Below are positions 9,881 to 19,293 of a DNA stretch of 64,000 bases, in pieces; position 1 is the first letter of the stretch; each line of letters opens with the position of its first letter. This DNA is from Maricaulis sp963975345 (GTDB lineage Bacteria; Pseudomonadota; Alphaproteobacteria; Caulobacterales; Maricaulaceae): assembly GCF_963975345.1 (NCBI RefSeq), contig NZ_CAXBGE010000005.1, forward strand, positions 175,487-239,486, given 5' to 3'. A program made the position numbers and the translations under genes. Under the pieces are notes generated by a model. The model saw only the letters and a program-made list of their open reading frames with translations. It did no database searches and was not told the DNA's origin.

Positions 9881-9912
9881 AAAACGGGCGGGTCTCGCGA
9901 CCCGCCCGTTTT
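9881..9912 (-). terminator. Rho-independent terminator after rplI
   Basis: A perfect 12-bp stem (aaaacgggcggg with its complement) encloses an 8-base loop. Read on the minus strand the hairpin continues into TTTTTGTTT. It lies 26 bases past the rplI stop and should end the rpsF-rpsR-rplI transcript ahead of dnaB. Confidence 0.88.
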
Positions 9913-9937
9913 CAAGCTTCAGCGTAAGGCTGATAGC

Positions 9938-10564
9938 CTAGGCTTCGTCGTCTTCAGGCGCTTCCGAATCGTCGGCACCATCGGCGCGGCGTTCGGCTTC
10001 TTCTTCGCCTTCTTCGCTGGCTTCGAACAGGTCGGCAGCTTGGGCTTCGGCGATGGCGCGATCTTCGTCGGCTTGCGCCGCGATCACGTCTTCACCAGAG
10101 GCCTGGCGTTCGGCTTCGTCGAGCGAGCGGGCGACATTGATCGTGACCGTCACCGAAACATCGGCGTGCAGACGGATACGAATCTCATGCAGGCCCAGCT
10201 TCTTGATCGGTGCGTGCAGATCAATCTGCGAGCGGATCACTGACGTGCCGGATTCCGAAACGATCTCGGCAATGTCACGCGAGGAGACAGAACCATAGAG
10301 CTGACCGCTTTCACCAGCGGAACGAACCATGACGAAGACTTCGCCATCGATCACTTCACCAGCGGTAGCCGCTTCGGCAGCCCGTTCGGCATTGCGTGCC
10401 ATCAGGGCTTCTTTTTCCGCTTCGAAGCGGGCCATATTGCCTTCATTGGCGCGCAGCGCCTTGCCTTGCGGCAGAAGGAAGTTACGGGCGAATCCCGGAC
10501 GGACCGAGACAACTTCACCCATGACGCCGAGATTTTCGACGCGTTCCAGGAGAACCAGTTTCAT
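9938..10564 (-). CDS. rplI: 50S ribosomal protein L9, extended C-terminus
   Basis: L9 binds 23S rRNA. The N-terminal domain begins MKLVLLERVENLGVMGE and includes VRPGFARNFLLPQGKA. At 208 residues it is longer than the roughly 150 residues of E. coli L9. The extra length is a tail of about 45 residues that is rich in Glu, Asp and Ala and predicted to be disordered. Such acidic tails occur in other alphaproteobacterial L9 proteins. It lies 12 bases after rpsR in the usual rpsF-rpsR-rplI order and is followed by a strong terminator. Confidence 0.95.
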   Translation of the reverse strand: MKLVLLERVENLGVMGEVVSVRPGFARNFLLPQGKALRANEGNMARFEAEKEALMARNAERAAEAATAGEVIDGEVFVMVRSAGESGQLYGSVSSRDIAEIVSESGTSVIRSQIDLHAPIKKLGLHEIRIRLHADVSVTVTINVARSLDEAERQASGEDVIAAQADEDRAIAEAQAADLFEASEEGEEEAERRADGADDSEAPEDDEA

Positions 10565-10576
10565 CGTGCGCTCTCC

Positions 10577-10831
10577 TTAATCCATCACATAGGGAAGCAG
10601 AGCCATCTGGCGGGCGCGTTTGATGGCGCGGGCCAGTTCACGTTGCTTCTTGGCGGAAACCGCCGTGATACGGGACGGGACGATCTTGCCACGTTCGGAC
10701 ATGTAACGAAGCAGGAGCTTCGGGTCCTTGTAGTCGATCGCGGGTGCATTCTCGCCGGAGAATGGGCACACCTTGCGGCGGCGCATGAATGGGCGGCGAG
10801 CGGGCAGATTTGCAATATTATCGGATGACAT
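10577..10831 (-). CDS. rpsR: 30S ribosomal protein S18
   Basis: S18 is a small-subunit protein that pairs with S6 on the platform. The 84-residue sequence contains RRRKVCPF near residue 17, YKDPKLLLRYMSERGKI in the middle and KRARQMALLPY at the end, all typical of S18. It lies 12 bases downstream of rpsF, and the two are expected to be coexpressed because the proteins bind together. Confidence 0.97.
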   Translation of the reverse strand: MSSDNIANLPARRPFMRRRKVCPFSGENAPAIDYKDPKLLLRYMSERGKIVPSRITAVSAKKQRELARAIKRARQMALLPYVMD

Positions 10832-10843
10832 CTGTTTCTCTCC

Positions 10844-11200
10844 TTACGACCGGAAATCGCGGCGCGGACGACGGTCATCCTTCTTCGACAGAATCGCCGA
10901 AGGTTGATCGGTGTGCTCGTCGACACGAAGGGTCATGAAACGCATGACGTCTTCGGACAGGCGCTGCAGGCGCTCAAGTTCGTCGATCACGGCGCCATTG
11001 GCGTCGATATCGATCAGGCCATAATGACCCTTGCGCGATTTGTTGATACGGTAGGACAGGTTGCGCAGGCCCCAATATTCGATCTTGCCGGTCTTGCCGC
11101 CATTGGTCTCGATCAGGGTCTTCGTTTCTTCCAGAAGAGTTTCCATCTGGGCCGGAGAAACATCCGGACGTACGATAAATACGTGTTCGTAAAGTGCCAT
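10844..11200 (-). CDS. rpsF: 30S ribosomal protein S6
   Basis: S6 binds 16S rRNA together with S18. The ATG at 11200 gives 118 residues starting MALYEHVFIVRPDVS, the usual N-terminus, and is preceded by a GAAGAAGGG ribosome-binding site. A 41-codon open extension upstream is not part of the family. The gene heads a three-gene ribosomal operon. The 236 bases between it and fabD must hold both divergent promoters, but I could not fix their positions. Confidence 0.96.
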   Translation of the reverse strand: MALYEHVFIVRPDVSPAQMETLLEETKTLIETNGGKTGKIEYWGLRNLSYRINKSRKGHYGLIDIDANGAVIDELERLQRLSEDVMRFMTLRVDEHTDQPSAILSKKDDRRPRRDFRS

Positions 11201-11436
11201 TACGGCGCCCTTCTTCAGCGGTTGCGGCGCAAGCCTCGCCGAAGGGGCGGGCAGGCTCGCGGTGGCTCCTGGGCCGATCCGCCACACCATGTGACGGGAA
11301 TAATGGAACAGGACCGCAACCAAGCGAAGCGCGCGTTTAGCTCATCGCGATCCGGCACGCAAGACGCATCACCTCTTGCGCGTGCGCCGTGACAAAGGGT
11401 ATCGAGCGATCAACTCAAGTCGCAGGAGGCGTTCGG

Positions 11437-12390
11437 ATGACGCTCGCATTCGTATTTCCCGGTCAGGGCAGCCAGGCCGTTGGCATGGGCCAGGAGCTCG
11501 CCGCCGAATTTTCCGCCGCGCGCGCCGTGCTGGCCGAAGTCGATGACGCACTCGGGCAAAACCTGTCGGGCCTTATGGCCAATGGGCCGATCGAGGATCT
11601 GACCCTGACCGAGAACGCCCAGCCCGCCCTGATGGCGACCAGCCTGGCGGTGATGCGGGTGCTCGAGGCCGAGTTCGGCATTTCGGTTGCGGCGGCACAA
11701 TTCGTCGCCGGTCACAGTCTGGGTGAATACTCCGCCTTGGCCGCTTCGGGCGCGTTGACGATCAGCGATGCCGCGAAACTGCTCAAGCTGCGCGGCCGCG
11801 CCATGCAGCAGGCCGTGCCGGTTGGGCTGGGGACGATGGCGGCGCTGCTCGGTGCCGATGAAGACATGGCGCAGCAGGCCGTGGATGCCGGCTCGCTAGT
11901 CGGGATTTGCGCGATTGCCAATGACAATGCGCCGGGCCAGATCGTGATTTCCGGCTCGACCAAGGCGATTGAGGCCGCGATTGATCGCGCCACGGCGCTC
12001 GGCGTCAAGAAAGCCATGATGCTGCCAGTCTCGGCACCCTTCCATTGCGCCATGATGCAGCCAGCGGCCGATGCGATGGCGGCGGCGCTAGCCTCGACGA
12101 CGATCCTGCCGCCAGCCGTACCGGTTGTCGCCAATGTCACCGCGCGTCCGACATCGGATGTTGAAACCATCAGGCGGCAATTGGTCGAACAGGTCACCGG
12201 CCGGGTGCGCTGGCGCGAGAGTGTATTGTGGATGGTGGAAGAGGGCGGCATCAAGACGCTCGCCGAAGCTGGTGCGGGCAAGGTGCTCACCACGATGCTG
12301 AAACGGACCACCAAGGACGCGAATGGCGTGCCGCTCAATGTGGCCGCCGATCTGGAAGCCTTCGCGGCTTCGCTCAAAGAGGATGCCTGA
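11437..12390 (+). CDS. fabD: Malonyl-CoA:ACP transacylase FabD
   Basis: FabD loads malonate onto acyl carrier protein for fatty-acid synthesis. The 317-residue protein starts MTLAFVFPGQGSQ and has the nucleophile Ser94 in GHSLGE and the partner histidine in APFHCAMM. The ATG at 11437 is chosen because an AGGAGG ribosome-binding site lies about 7 bases upstream. An in-frame extension from 11389 lacks such a site. It heads the fab cluster and is 2 bases from fabG. Confidence 0.97.
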   Translation: MTLAFVFPGQGSQAVGMGQELAAEFSAARAVLAEVDDALGQNLSGLMANGPIEDLTLTENAQPALMATSLAVMRVLEAEFGISVAAAQFVAGHSLGEYSALAASGALTISDAAKLLKLRGRAMQQAVPVGLGTMAALLGADEDMAQQAVDAGSLVGICAIANDNAPGQIVISGSTKAIEAAIDRATALGVKKAMMLPVSAPFHCAMMQPAADAMAAALASTTILPPAVPVVANVTARPTSDVETIRRQLVEQVTGRVRWRESVLWMVEEGGIKTLAEAGAGKVLTTMLKRTTKDANGVPLNVAADLEAFAASLKEDA

Positions 12391-12392
12391 GA

Positions 12393-13130
12393 ATGTTTGA
12401 TCTGACCGGCAAGAACGCGCTCGTCACCGGCGCCACCGGCGGCCTCGGCCAAGCCATCGCCAAGGCTTTGCATGCGCAAGGCGCAACCGTCGCTCTCTCC
12501 GGCACACGCGAAAACGTGTTGCAAGAGCTCGCCGCCGAGCTGGGTGACCGCACTCATGTTTTGCCCTGCAATCTCTCCGATGCCGAAGCCGTCGACGCGC
12601 TGCCGAAACAGGCCGCTGCAGCGATGGGCTCGATGGATATTCTCATCGCCAATGCCGGCATCACCCGCGACCAGCTGTTGATGCGCATGAAGGATGACGA
12701 TTGGGACATGGTCTTGCGCGTCAATCTGGAAAGCTATTTCCGCCTTTGCCGCGCTGCCTTGCGCGGCATGATGAAAGCGCGTTGGGGCCGGATCGTCGGT
12801 ATCACCTCGGTCGTCGGTGTCACCGGCAATCCGGGCCAGACCAATTACTGCGCCTCCAAGGCCGGCATGATCGGTTTTTCCAAATCCCTGGCCCAGGAAG
12901 TCGCCTCGCGCGGCGTGACGGTCAATTGTGTCGCACCCGGATTTATTGCCTCACCGATGACAGATGTGCTCAATGAAGATCAGCGCAAAGCCATCCTGAC
13001 GAAAATTCCTGCTGGCGATTTGGGTACGGGCGATGATATTGCTGCTGCGATTGTTTATCTTGCCAGTCAGGAAGCCAATTACGTCACAGGCCAGACACTT
13101 CATGTGAATGGCGGTATGGCAATGATTTAA
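12393..13130 (+). CDS. fabG: 3-oxoacyl-ACP reductase FabG
   Basis: FabG is the NADPH-dependent beta-ketoacyl-ACP reductase of type II fatty-acid synthesis. The 245-residue SDR protein has TGATGGLG at residues 12-19, NAGI at 87-90 and a catalytic triad Ser139, Tyr152 and Lys156. The fab context separates it from the generic SDR at 2880. The ATG lies 2 bases after the fabD stop, so the two are almost certainly cotranscribed and translationally coupled. Confidence 0.97.
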   Translation: MFDLTGKNALVTGATGGLGQAIAKALHAQGATVALSGTRENVLQELAAELGDRTHVLPCNLSDAEAVDALPKQAAAAMGSMDILIANAGITRDQLLMRMKDDDWDMVLRVNLESYFRLCRAALRGMMKARWGRIVGITSVVGVTGNPGQTNYCASKAGMIGFSKSLAQEVASRGVTVNCVAPGFIASPMTDVLNEDQRKAILTKIPAGDLGTGDDIAAAIVYLASQEANYVTGQTLHVNGGMAMI

Positions 13131-13142
13131 CGGAATATCTTG

Positions 13143-13170
13143 CCAGAATGAGCACGGTTGCCCATTCTGG
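13143..13170. repeat. Small inverted repeat between fabG and acpP
   Basis: An 8-bp perfect stem (ccagaatg with cattctgg) encloses a 12-base loop, 12 bases after the fabG stop. There is no following T-run, so it is not a convincing terminator. It may slow polymerase or stabilise the fabG mRNA end and let acpP be expressed separately at a higher level. That role is inference. Confidence 0.4.
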
Positions 13171-13292
13171 TCAGCGCTCGGGAAGTATGTTACTTGCCCG
13201 CGCATCTTGGTGAAGGCGGCCCGGTTTTGGGGCGCTATGCCTCCTTTCCTGCGCCGTCGATCTCCTGCGGCGAATTACCATGAGGGTCTGAA

Positions 13293-13529
13293 ATGTCTGA
13301 CGTTCTCGAGCGCGTTAAAAAAATTGTTGTTGAGCATCTCGATGTCGACATCGAAAAAGTTACGGACAATGCGAGTTTCATCGACGATCTGGGCGCAGAC
13401 AGCCTGGATAATGTTGAGCTCGTGATGGCGTTTGAAGAGGAATTCGACATCGAAATCCCCGACGACGCTGCCGAGCACATCCAAAAAGTCGGCGACGCGG
13501 TGAAATTCATCTCCGAGAAAGTCGGCTAA
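13293..13529 (+). CDS. acpP: Acyl carrier protein
   Basis: This 78-residue acidic helical protein carries acyl chains on 4'-phosphopantetheine attached to Ser37 in GADSLDNVEL. Length and sequence are standard for bacterial AcpP. It is separated from fabG by 162 bases, long enough for its own promoter, and lies 10 bases before fabF. The upstream ribosome-binding site is modest (ATGAGGGT). Confidence 0.98.
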   Translation: MSDVLERVKKIVVEHLDVDIEKVTDNASFIDDLGADSLDNVELVMAFEEEFDIEIPDDAAEHIQKVGDAVKFISEKVG

Positions 13530-13539
13530 AGACCGGTCC

Positions 13540-14817
13540 ATGCGGCGCGTCGTCGTCACTGGAATTGGTCTGGTCACTCCGCTTGGCTGCGGCAAGGATA
13601 TCGTCTGGGGACGTCTTCTTGCCGGCCAATCCGGTCTGGGCCTGATTGAGCATTTCGAAACCGGCGATCTGGCCTGTCAGATCGCCGGTCTCGTGCCGCG
13701 TGTCGATGGCCGCGGCGGTGGTTCGCCTGACGATCCCGGTGCCTTTGCACCTGATAGTGTCATGAGCCCGCGCGACCAAAAGCGCATTGACGATTTCATT
13801 CTCTATGGTGTCGCGGCGGCAGATTATGCCATTGCCGATAGCGGTTGGGTCGCGAATTCCGAAGAAGAGCGTTGCCGCGCCGGTGTCATGATCGGTTCGG
13901 GCATTGGCGGTCTGGAATCGACCTATAACGCCTCCATCGACCTGTATGAAAAAGGTCCAAGGCGGCTTTCCCCCTTTGTCATTCCCGGCCTGTTGATCAA
14001 TCTCGCCTCCGGCCAGGTTTCGATCCGGCACGGGCTGAAAGGCCCCAATCACGCCGTCGTTACGGCCTGTTCGACCGGTGCGCACGCGATCGGCGATGCG
14101 GCCCGGATGATCGCCCACGGCGATGCTGATCTGATGGTTGCCGGCGGCGCTGAAGCAGCGGTCTGCCGGCTGGGCATTGCCTCATTTATCGCCTGCAAGG
14201 CGCTTTCGACCGGTTTCAATGACAATCCAACCGCCGGCTCACGCCCCTGGGATCGCGATCGCGACGGTTTCGTGATGGGTGAGGGGGCCGGTGTTGTCGT
14301 GCTCGAGGAATACGAGCACGCCAAGGCCCGCGGCGCGACCATCTATGCCGAGGTCAAGGGCTATGGCCTGTCCGGCGACGCCTACCACATCACAGCCCCG
14401 GCCGATGATGGCGATGGCGGTTTCCGGGCCATGTCGGCCGCGCTGAAGGATGCCGGGATCGATGCGTCCGAGATTGATTACATCAATGCGCATGGCACTT
14501 CGACGCCGAAGGGCGACGAGATCGAATTGCGCGCGGTCGAACATCTGTTCGGCACCAGTGATGTGGTGATGTCCTCGACCAAATCGGCGATCGGTCATTT
14601 GCTCGGTGCGGCCGGGGCGGTCGAGGGCATTTTCTCGATCCTGGCGATTCGTGACGGCATCTGTCCGCCGACCCTCAATCTCGACAATCCATCCGTGTCG
14701 ACCTCGCTCAATCTGGCCGCTCACAAGCCCGTCAAACGTCCGGTTCGCGCGGCGCTATCGAATTCTTTCGGATTCGGTGGCACCAATGCCTCCGTGGTAT
14801 TCGTCGCGGTCGATTGA
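13540..14817 (+). CDS. fabF: 3-oxoacyl-ACP synthase II FabF
   Basis: FabF is the elongating condensing enzyme of fatty-acid synthesis. The 425-residue protein has the nucleophile Cys177 in TACSTGAHAIG, the first histidine in NAHGTSTPKGD and the second in SAIGHLLGAAGAVEG. It begins MRRVVVTGIGLVTPLG, as is typical. It lies 10 bases after acpP and 25 bases before mltG, in the usual acpP-fabF-mltG order. Confidence 0.97.
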   Translation: MRRVVVTGIGLVTPLGCGKDIVWGRLLAGQSGLGLIEHFETGDLACQIAGLVPRVDGRGGGSPDDPGAFAPDSVMSPRDQKRIDDFILYGVAAADYAIADSGWVANSEEERCRAGVMIGSGIGGLESTYNASIDLYEKGPRRLSPFVIPGLLINLASGQVSIRHGLKGPNHAVVTACSTGAHAIGDAARMIAHGDADLMVAGGAEAAVCRLGIASFIACKALSTGFNDNPTAGSRPWDRDRDGFVMGEGAGVVVLEEYEHAKARGATIYAEVKGYGLSGDAYHITAPADDGDGGFRAMSAALKDAGIDASEIDYINAHGTSTPKGDEIELRAVEHLFGTSDVVMSSTKSAIGHLLGAAGAVEGIFSILAIRDGICPPTLNLDNPSVSTSLNLAAHKPVKRPVRAALSNSFGFGGTNASVVFVAVD

Positions 14818-14842
14818 GTGCGCCGCTTTTCGGGATGGCTCC

Positions 14843-15907
14843 ATGAGTGACGTTAAGACGCCCAAGGCGAAAGTTGATGCCAATGCCAAGGCCAAAGGCG
14901 GCTTGGGCAAGCTGGTGCTGTGGCTGTTCGTCGGCTTGCTGGGGCTCGCTTTGCTGGCTGCCGGCACGGCCTATGGCGGTTATCGCTGGCTGCAGGCCGA
15001 ATTTGTCGCGCCCGGGCCAGCGATGGAAGAAACCGTTATCCTGCTGCCGCGCGGTACGGGTCTGGTGCGGATCTCCAGCCAGCTGGAAACCGCCGGCCTG
15101 ATCGACGATGCGCGCCTGTTTCGAGCCGCAGTCACGCTGGATGGCGGTGAACGCTCCCTGCGAGCCGGCGAATATTCTGTCCCGGCACAGTCGAGCATGG
15201 CGCAAATCTACGAATTGCTGCGCTCCGGCCGCACGATGCAACATCCTGTCACTTTTGCCGAAGGCCTGACCAGCGCGATGATCGTGGCGCTGCTGCAGCA
15301 GAGCGATGTCCTGACCGGCGAGATCGCCGAGATCCCGGCCGAGGGCACACTTCTGCCGGAAACCTATCTGGTTGACCGGGGCACAGAACGCCAGGTCGTC
15401 CTCGACCGTATGCGCGCCGATCAGCAAGCCCTGCTCGACGAGCTGTGGCCGCACCGCGCCGAGAACTTGCCATTCGAGACCCGCGAGCAGGCGATCATTC
15501 TCGCCTCGGTGGTGGAGAAGGAGACCGGAATCGCATCGGAACGGCCCGAGGTTGCCGCCGTCTTCGTCAATCGCTTGCGCCGCGGCATGCGGCTGGAGAG
15601 TGATCCAACCATCATCTATGGCATCACGCGCGGCGAACCGCTTGGCCGTGGCCTGCGCCGCTCAGAGCTCGACAATGCGGCAAACGCCTGGAACTCCTAC
15701 CAGAATGATGGCCTGCCGCCGACGCCAATCGCCAATCCGGGCGCAGAATCGATCGCCGCCGTGCTCAACCCCGCCGATAGCCGGGATCTGTTCTTCGTCG
15801 CTGACGGTAGCGGCGGACACGCCTTTGCGGCGACCTATGCCGAGCACCAGAGAAATGTCGCGCGCTGGCGTCAGATCGAAAGGGCTCGCCCACGGGGGGG
15901 CAATTAA
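14843..15907 (+). CDS. mltG: Endolytic peptidoglycan transglycosylase MltG
   Basis: MltG (YceG family) cleaves nascent glycan strands in the periplasm and limits their length. The 354-residue protein has a charged cytoplasmic N-terminus, one membrane segment at about residues 28-50, then the YceG domain with LPETY and the catalytic-region motif ASVVEKETG. The ATG at 14843 gives the expected N-in, C-out topology. It lies 25 bases after fabF, and its stop is 1 base from the yicC start. Confidence 0.93.
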   Translation: MSDVKTPKAKVDANAKAKGGLGKLVLWLFVGLLGLALLAAGTAYGGYRWLQAEFVAPGPAMEETVILLPRGTGLVRISSQLETAGLIDDARLFRAAVTLDGGERSLRAGEYSVPAQSSMAQIYELLRSGRTMQHPVTFAEGLTSAMIVALLQQSDVLTGEIAEIPAEGTLLPETYLVDRGTERQVVLDRMRADQQALLDELWPHRAENLPFETREQAIILASVVEKETGIASERPEVAAVFVNRLRRGMRLESDPTIIYGITRGEPLGRGLRRSELDNAANAWNSYQNDGLPPTPIANPGAESIAAVLNPADSRDLFFVADGSGGHAFAATYAEHQRNVARWRQIERARPRGGN

Positions 15908-15908
15908 T

Positions 15909-16790
15909 ATGGCTGAACTTTCCGGCATGACGGGGTTTGCGCGCACTGAGGCCAGTTTTGAGCAATTCAGCTGGGTCTGGGAAGCACGCAGTGTCAATGG
16001 CAAGGGGCTTGAGGCACGTTTTCGCTTTCCCGGCGGTTATGACCGGCTTGAGGCCGGTGCCCGCGATCTGGCCAAGGCCCGTTTTGCCCGCGGAAACATC
16101 CAGGCCAGTCTGACCCTCAACCGCGGTGCAGCAGATGCCGTCCTGCGCGTGGATACGGCGCGAATTGACGCCATTCTCGCCGCCGCCGAACCCTATGTCG
16201 CCAGCGGCCGCGTGCTGCCGGTGAGTTTCGACGGGCTTTTGGCTGTGCGCGGTGTGCTCGATGTCGAGGATCGCAGTGAGCCGGATGATGCGGACGAACT
16301 CGATGCCGCGCTGTTGGAGAGCCTGGCCCTGGCGCTCGACAGCCTGCGTGATGTGCGCCTGGTTGAAGGTGGTGAATTGCTCGCTCTGCTGAGCGGACAT
16401 GTCGATACGATTGAAAGCCTGACCCAACAGGCTGAAACCAGTGCCGCTGTGCGGGTTGACGCGATCCGCGGCCGCATCGCCGCGAAATATGCCGAACTTC
16501 TGCCCCAAGGGCTCGATCCGGAGCGTCTGGCCACTGAGGCGGCCGCGATGGCGGTCAAGATGGACGTCCGCGAGGAGCTCGACCGGCTGCACGCCCATAT
16601 CCGCGCCGCCCGCGAATTGCTGGAGGCCGGTTCACCGACCGGTCGCAAGCTGGATTTCCTGTCTCAGGAGTTTAATCGCGAGGCAAACACTCTATGCTCC
16701 AAGTCATCCGATTCTTCACTGACCCAGATTGGCCTCGCCATGAAAAACGCGGTCGACCAATTCAGGGAGCAGGTACAGAATGTCGAGTGA
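15909..16790 (+). CDS. yicC: YicC family endoribonuclease-like protein
   Basis: This 293-residue protein starts with SGMTGFAR and ends with the YicC C-terminal domain (KLDFLSQEFNREANTLCSK). YicC proteins have been reported as endoribonucleases in E. coli, but their role in alphaproteobacteria is not settled. The ATG at 15909 is 1 base past the mltG stop. The gene overlaps gmk by 11 bases at its 3' end, so mltG-yicC-gmk form one translation-coupled unit. Confidence 0.9.
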   Translation: MAELSGMTGFARTEASFEQFSWVWEARSVNGKGLEARFRFPGGYDRLEAGARDLAKARFARGNIQASLTLNRGAADAVLRVDTARIDAILAAAEPYVASGRVLPVSFDGLLAVRGVLDVEDRSEPDDADELDAALLESLALALDSLRDVRLVEGGELLALLSGHVDTIESLTQQAETSAAVRVDAIRGRIAAKYAELLPQGLDPERLATEAAAMAVKMDVREELDRLHAHIRAARELLEAGSPTGRKLDFLSQEFNREANTLCSKSSDSSLTQIGLAMKNAVDQFREQVQNVE

Positions 16791-17433
16791 CGGACATCCC
16801 CCCATTTTTCGCGGCGGCCGCCGCGGGGTTTTGCTCGCCCTGTCGAGCCCGTCTGGCGCCGGCAAAACGACACTCTCCAAGCGCCTGCTGAGCCAAAATC
16901 CGGATGTTGTTCTGTCGGTCTCGACGACGACACGGCAGGCGCGGCCGGGCGAGGTCAACGGCCAGGACTATAATTTCGTCTCCGTTGACGAGTTCAAGGC
17001 GCAGGCCGAGGCGGGGGAGTTCTTCGAATGGGCCGAGGTGTTTGGCCGCTTTTACGGCACGCCGAAATCCCTCGTACTCGAAGCCATCGAAGATGGCCGC
17101 GACGTGATTTTCGATATCGATTGGCAAGGCGCCCAAGCGCTCGCGGCGCAGGCCCCGGAAGACACTGTGCGCGTCTTCATCCTGCCGCCCTCGCTGGATC
17201 TGCTTGAGGACCGGCTGAGCAAGCGCGGCCAGGACACACCACAAATCATTAGTGACCGCATGGCGCGGGCCAAGGACGAGATCAGCCATTGGCATGAATA
17301 TGATTATGTCATCGTCAATGATGACTTTGCGCGTGCCCTCGACAAGCTCAACCAGATCCTGCACGCCGAACGCCTCAAGCGCTCGCGTCATCCCTGGCTG
17401 GACGGCTTTGTCGAAGCGCTTATGGCTGAGTAG
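16780..17433 (+). CDS. gmk: Guanylate kinase
   Basis: Gmk phosphorylates GMP to GDP. The 217-residue protein has the P-loop SSPSGAGKTT at about residues 22-31 and the GMP-binding stretch STTTRQARPGEVNGQDY. Length is normal. It starts inside the last codons of yicC, an 11-base overlap, as in other alphaproteobacteria. Its 3' end overlaps the convergent rsmA gene by 14 bases. Confidence 0.96.
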   Translation: MSSDGHPPIFRGGRRGVLLALSSPSGAGKTTLSKRLLSQNPDVVLSVSTTTRQARPGEVNGQDYNFVSVDEFKAQAEAGEFFEWAEVFGRFYGTPKSLVLEAIEDGRDVIFDIDWQGAQALAAQAPEDTVRVFILPPSLDLLEDRLSKRGQDTPQIISDRMARAKDEISHWHEYDYVIVNDDFARALDKLNQILHAERLKRSRHPWLDGFVEALMAE

Positions 17434-18280
17434 CGCGCGCCGCTCGCCAAGCTCTGGCGAGCCCTTGGAAGCCGGCAATATCGATAGTCTCGGCTCGTGC
17501 ACCCGGCTCAAGCCCGGCCGCCGCGATCAGCTCTTCGGTTGACGCCGTCGTCTGGCTCGCAGCTTGTCCCAAGCTGCGGCGCAGCGTCTTGCGCCGCTGA
17601 CCAAAGGCGGAAGCGGTAACAATCCCCAAGGCCTGCAAATCATCGAACCGTTTTCCGTCCGGCAGCGGGTCGAGCATCACCACTGCCGACTCGACCTTGG
17701 GCGGCGGTGTGAAGGCTTGGGCCGGGATCTTCATGACCAGTTGGGCGGCACAAACCGATTGGGTCAGGATGGCCAAGCGGCCATAGGCCTTGTCGCCAAC
17801 GCCCGCGACGATCCGGTCAGCGACTTCGCGCTGGAACATCAACACGGCGCGGCGCCACCAGATTGGCTGCGCCTGCAACCATTTGATCAACAATATGGTG
17901 CCGACATTATAGGGCAGGTTGGACAGGACGACCCGGTCTTCGCCCGGCAGGATGGCCGCCTCGTCGATTGTCAGGCCATCGGCTTCCAAAACGGTCACCC
18001 GTCCGGGAAAGGCCGCGCTGACTTCTTCCAGCGCCGGCAGGAAACGCGCATCCTTTTCGACGACTGTCAGCTGCTTGGCGCCGGCACCGAGGATGGCGCG
18101 GGTCAGTCCACCGGGGCCAGGCCCGATCTCGATGGCGTGGCTGTTCGACATGTCACCAGCGAAACTGGCGATCTTGGCGGTCAGGTTGAGATCGAGCAGG
18201 AAGTGCTGACCGAAGGATTTCTTCGCTGCCAGATCATGGCGCGCGATGACATCGCGGAGCGGCGGCAGATTGTCAGTCAT
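17420..18280 (-). CDS. rsmA: 16S rRNA (adenine1518/1519-N6)-dimethyltransferase RsmA (KsgA)
   Basis: RsmA dimethylates two adjacent adenines near the 3' end of 16S rRNA, using S-adenosylmethionine. The 286-residue protein has KKSFGQHFLLD near the N-terminus, the SAM motif IGPGPGGLTRAIL and the catalytic NLPYNVGT motif. Its ATG overlaps the pdxA stop by 4 bases. It is the distal gene of the lptF-lptG-lptD-surA-pdxA-rsmA operon, matching the surA-pdxA-rsmA order of E. coli. Confidence 0.96.
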   Translation of the reverse strand: MTDNLPPLRDVIARHDLAAKKSFGQHFLLDLNLTAKIASFAGDMSNSHAIEIGPGPGGLTRAILGAGAKQLTVVEKDARFLPALEEVSAAFPGRVTVLEADGLTIDEAAILPGEDRVVLSNLPYNVGTILLIKWLQAQPIWWRRAVLMFQREVADRIVAGVGDKAYGRLAILTQSVCAAQLVMKIPAQAFTPPPKVESAVVMLDPLPDGKRFDDLQALGIVTASAFGQRRKTLRRSLGQAASQTTASTEELIAAAGLEPGARAETIDIAGFQGLARAWRAARATQP

Positions 18281-19293
18281 GCCCGATGCCCGGCGATTTC
18301 GGCTGCTGCGTCGAGCGCGGCAAGCAGGCTGTCGGCGCGGGCAACGCCTTTTCCGGCAATATCAAACGCGGTGCCATGGTCGGGCGAGGTGCGCACGATG
18401 GGCAGGCCGAGCGTGATATTGACGCCGCCATGAAAATCGAGCGTCTTGACCGGAATCAGGCCCTGATCGTGATAGAGGCAGATCGCAGCGTCATAGCCCG
18501 CGCGCGCCTCGGCATGGAACATCGTGTCCGGGGGCAGGGCGTCGGTGATGGCGATGCCGTCGGCGCGCAGCCGGGCGGCGACCGGGTTGATAATATCGAT
18601 TTCCTCGCGCCCGAGGCTGCCGTTTTCGCCCGCATGAGGATTGAGACCGGCCAGGGCCAAACGCGGACGGTCGAGGCCGAAATCGCGTTTCAACGCTTCG
18701 TGCGTCAATCGCGCGATTTGCTCGATCCGCGCCGCCGACAGGTTTGCGACGGCTTTGGCCAACGGTTCGTGGATTGAAGTGAGCACCACGCGCAGACCGC
18801 CGCCCGCCAACATCATCGCCGGGCCGCGTGTTCCGGGGATTGGACGGTTCTGCGTGAGCTCGGCCAGAAATTCGGTATGACCGGGAAAGCTGAAACCAGC
18901 TTCGTACATTACCGATTTGGCGATCGGCGCGGTCACCAGGGCGAGCGCCGCGCCGGTGAGGCAGTGTTCGACGCCGGCTTCGATGCAGGCTTTGACGGTG
19001 GCGGCGTGACGCGGATCCGGCTTGCCGGCAATGAGTGGGGCGGAGATAGCGACCGGCGATGCCAGCACAGGAAGCGCGCGGGGAAAGGTTGCGCCTGCTG
19101 CGGCCAGCGTTTCGATCCCGACCGGGGCAGGTAGGCCGAGGTGTCGGGCGTATTCGCCCATCGTGCCGATATCGCCGATGCAGGCAAAGAGGGGACCGGA
19201 CTGCCGGCGCTGTGCCCATGCCTTGAGGATGATCTCGGGGCCGATACCAGCCGGATCACCCATCGAAATGACGACAGGTGAGGTGCCAGACAT
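18277..19293 (-). CDS. pdxA: 4-hydroxythreonine-4-phosphate dehydrogenase PdxA
   Basis: PdxA is an NAD-dependent, metal-requiring enzyme of pyridoxal 5'-phosphate synthesis. The 338-residue protein has SMGDPAGIGPEI at the N-terminus, SFPGHTEFLAE in the middle, and VKTLDFHGGVNITLGLP and RTSPDHGTAFDIAG at the end, including conserved metal-binding histidines. Its ATG overlaps the surA stop by one base (TAATG), and its stop overlaps the rsmA start by 4 bases. Confidence 0.95.
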   Translation of the reverse strand: MSGTSPVVISMGDPAGIGPEIILKAWAQRRQSGPLFACIGDIGTMGEYARHLGLPAPVGIETLAAAGATFPRALPVLASPVAISAPLIAGKPDPRHAATVKACIEAGVEHCLTGAALALVTAPIAKSVMYEAGFSFPGHTEFLAELTQNRPIPGTRGPAMMLAGGGLRVVLTSIHEPLAKAVANLSAARIEQIARLTHEALKRDFGLDRPRLALAGLNPHAGENGSLGREEIDIINPVAARLRADGIAITDALPPDTMFHAEARAGYDAAICLYHDQGLIPVKTLDFHGGVNITLGLPIVRTSPDHGTAFDIAGKGVARADSLLAALDAAAEIAGHRA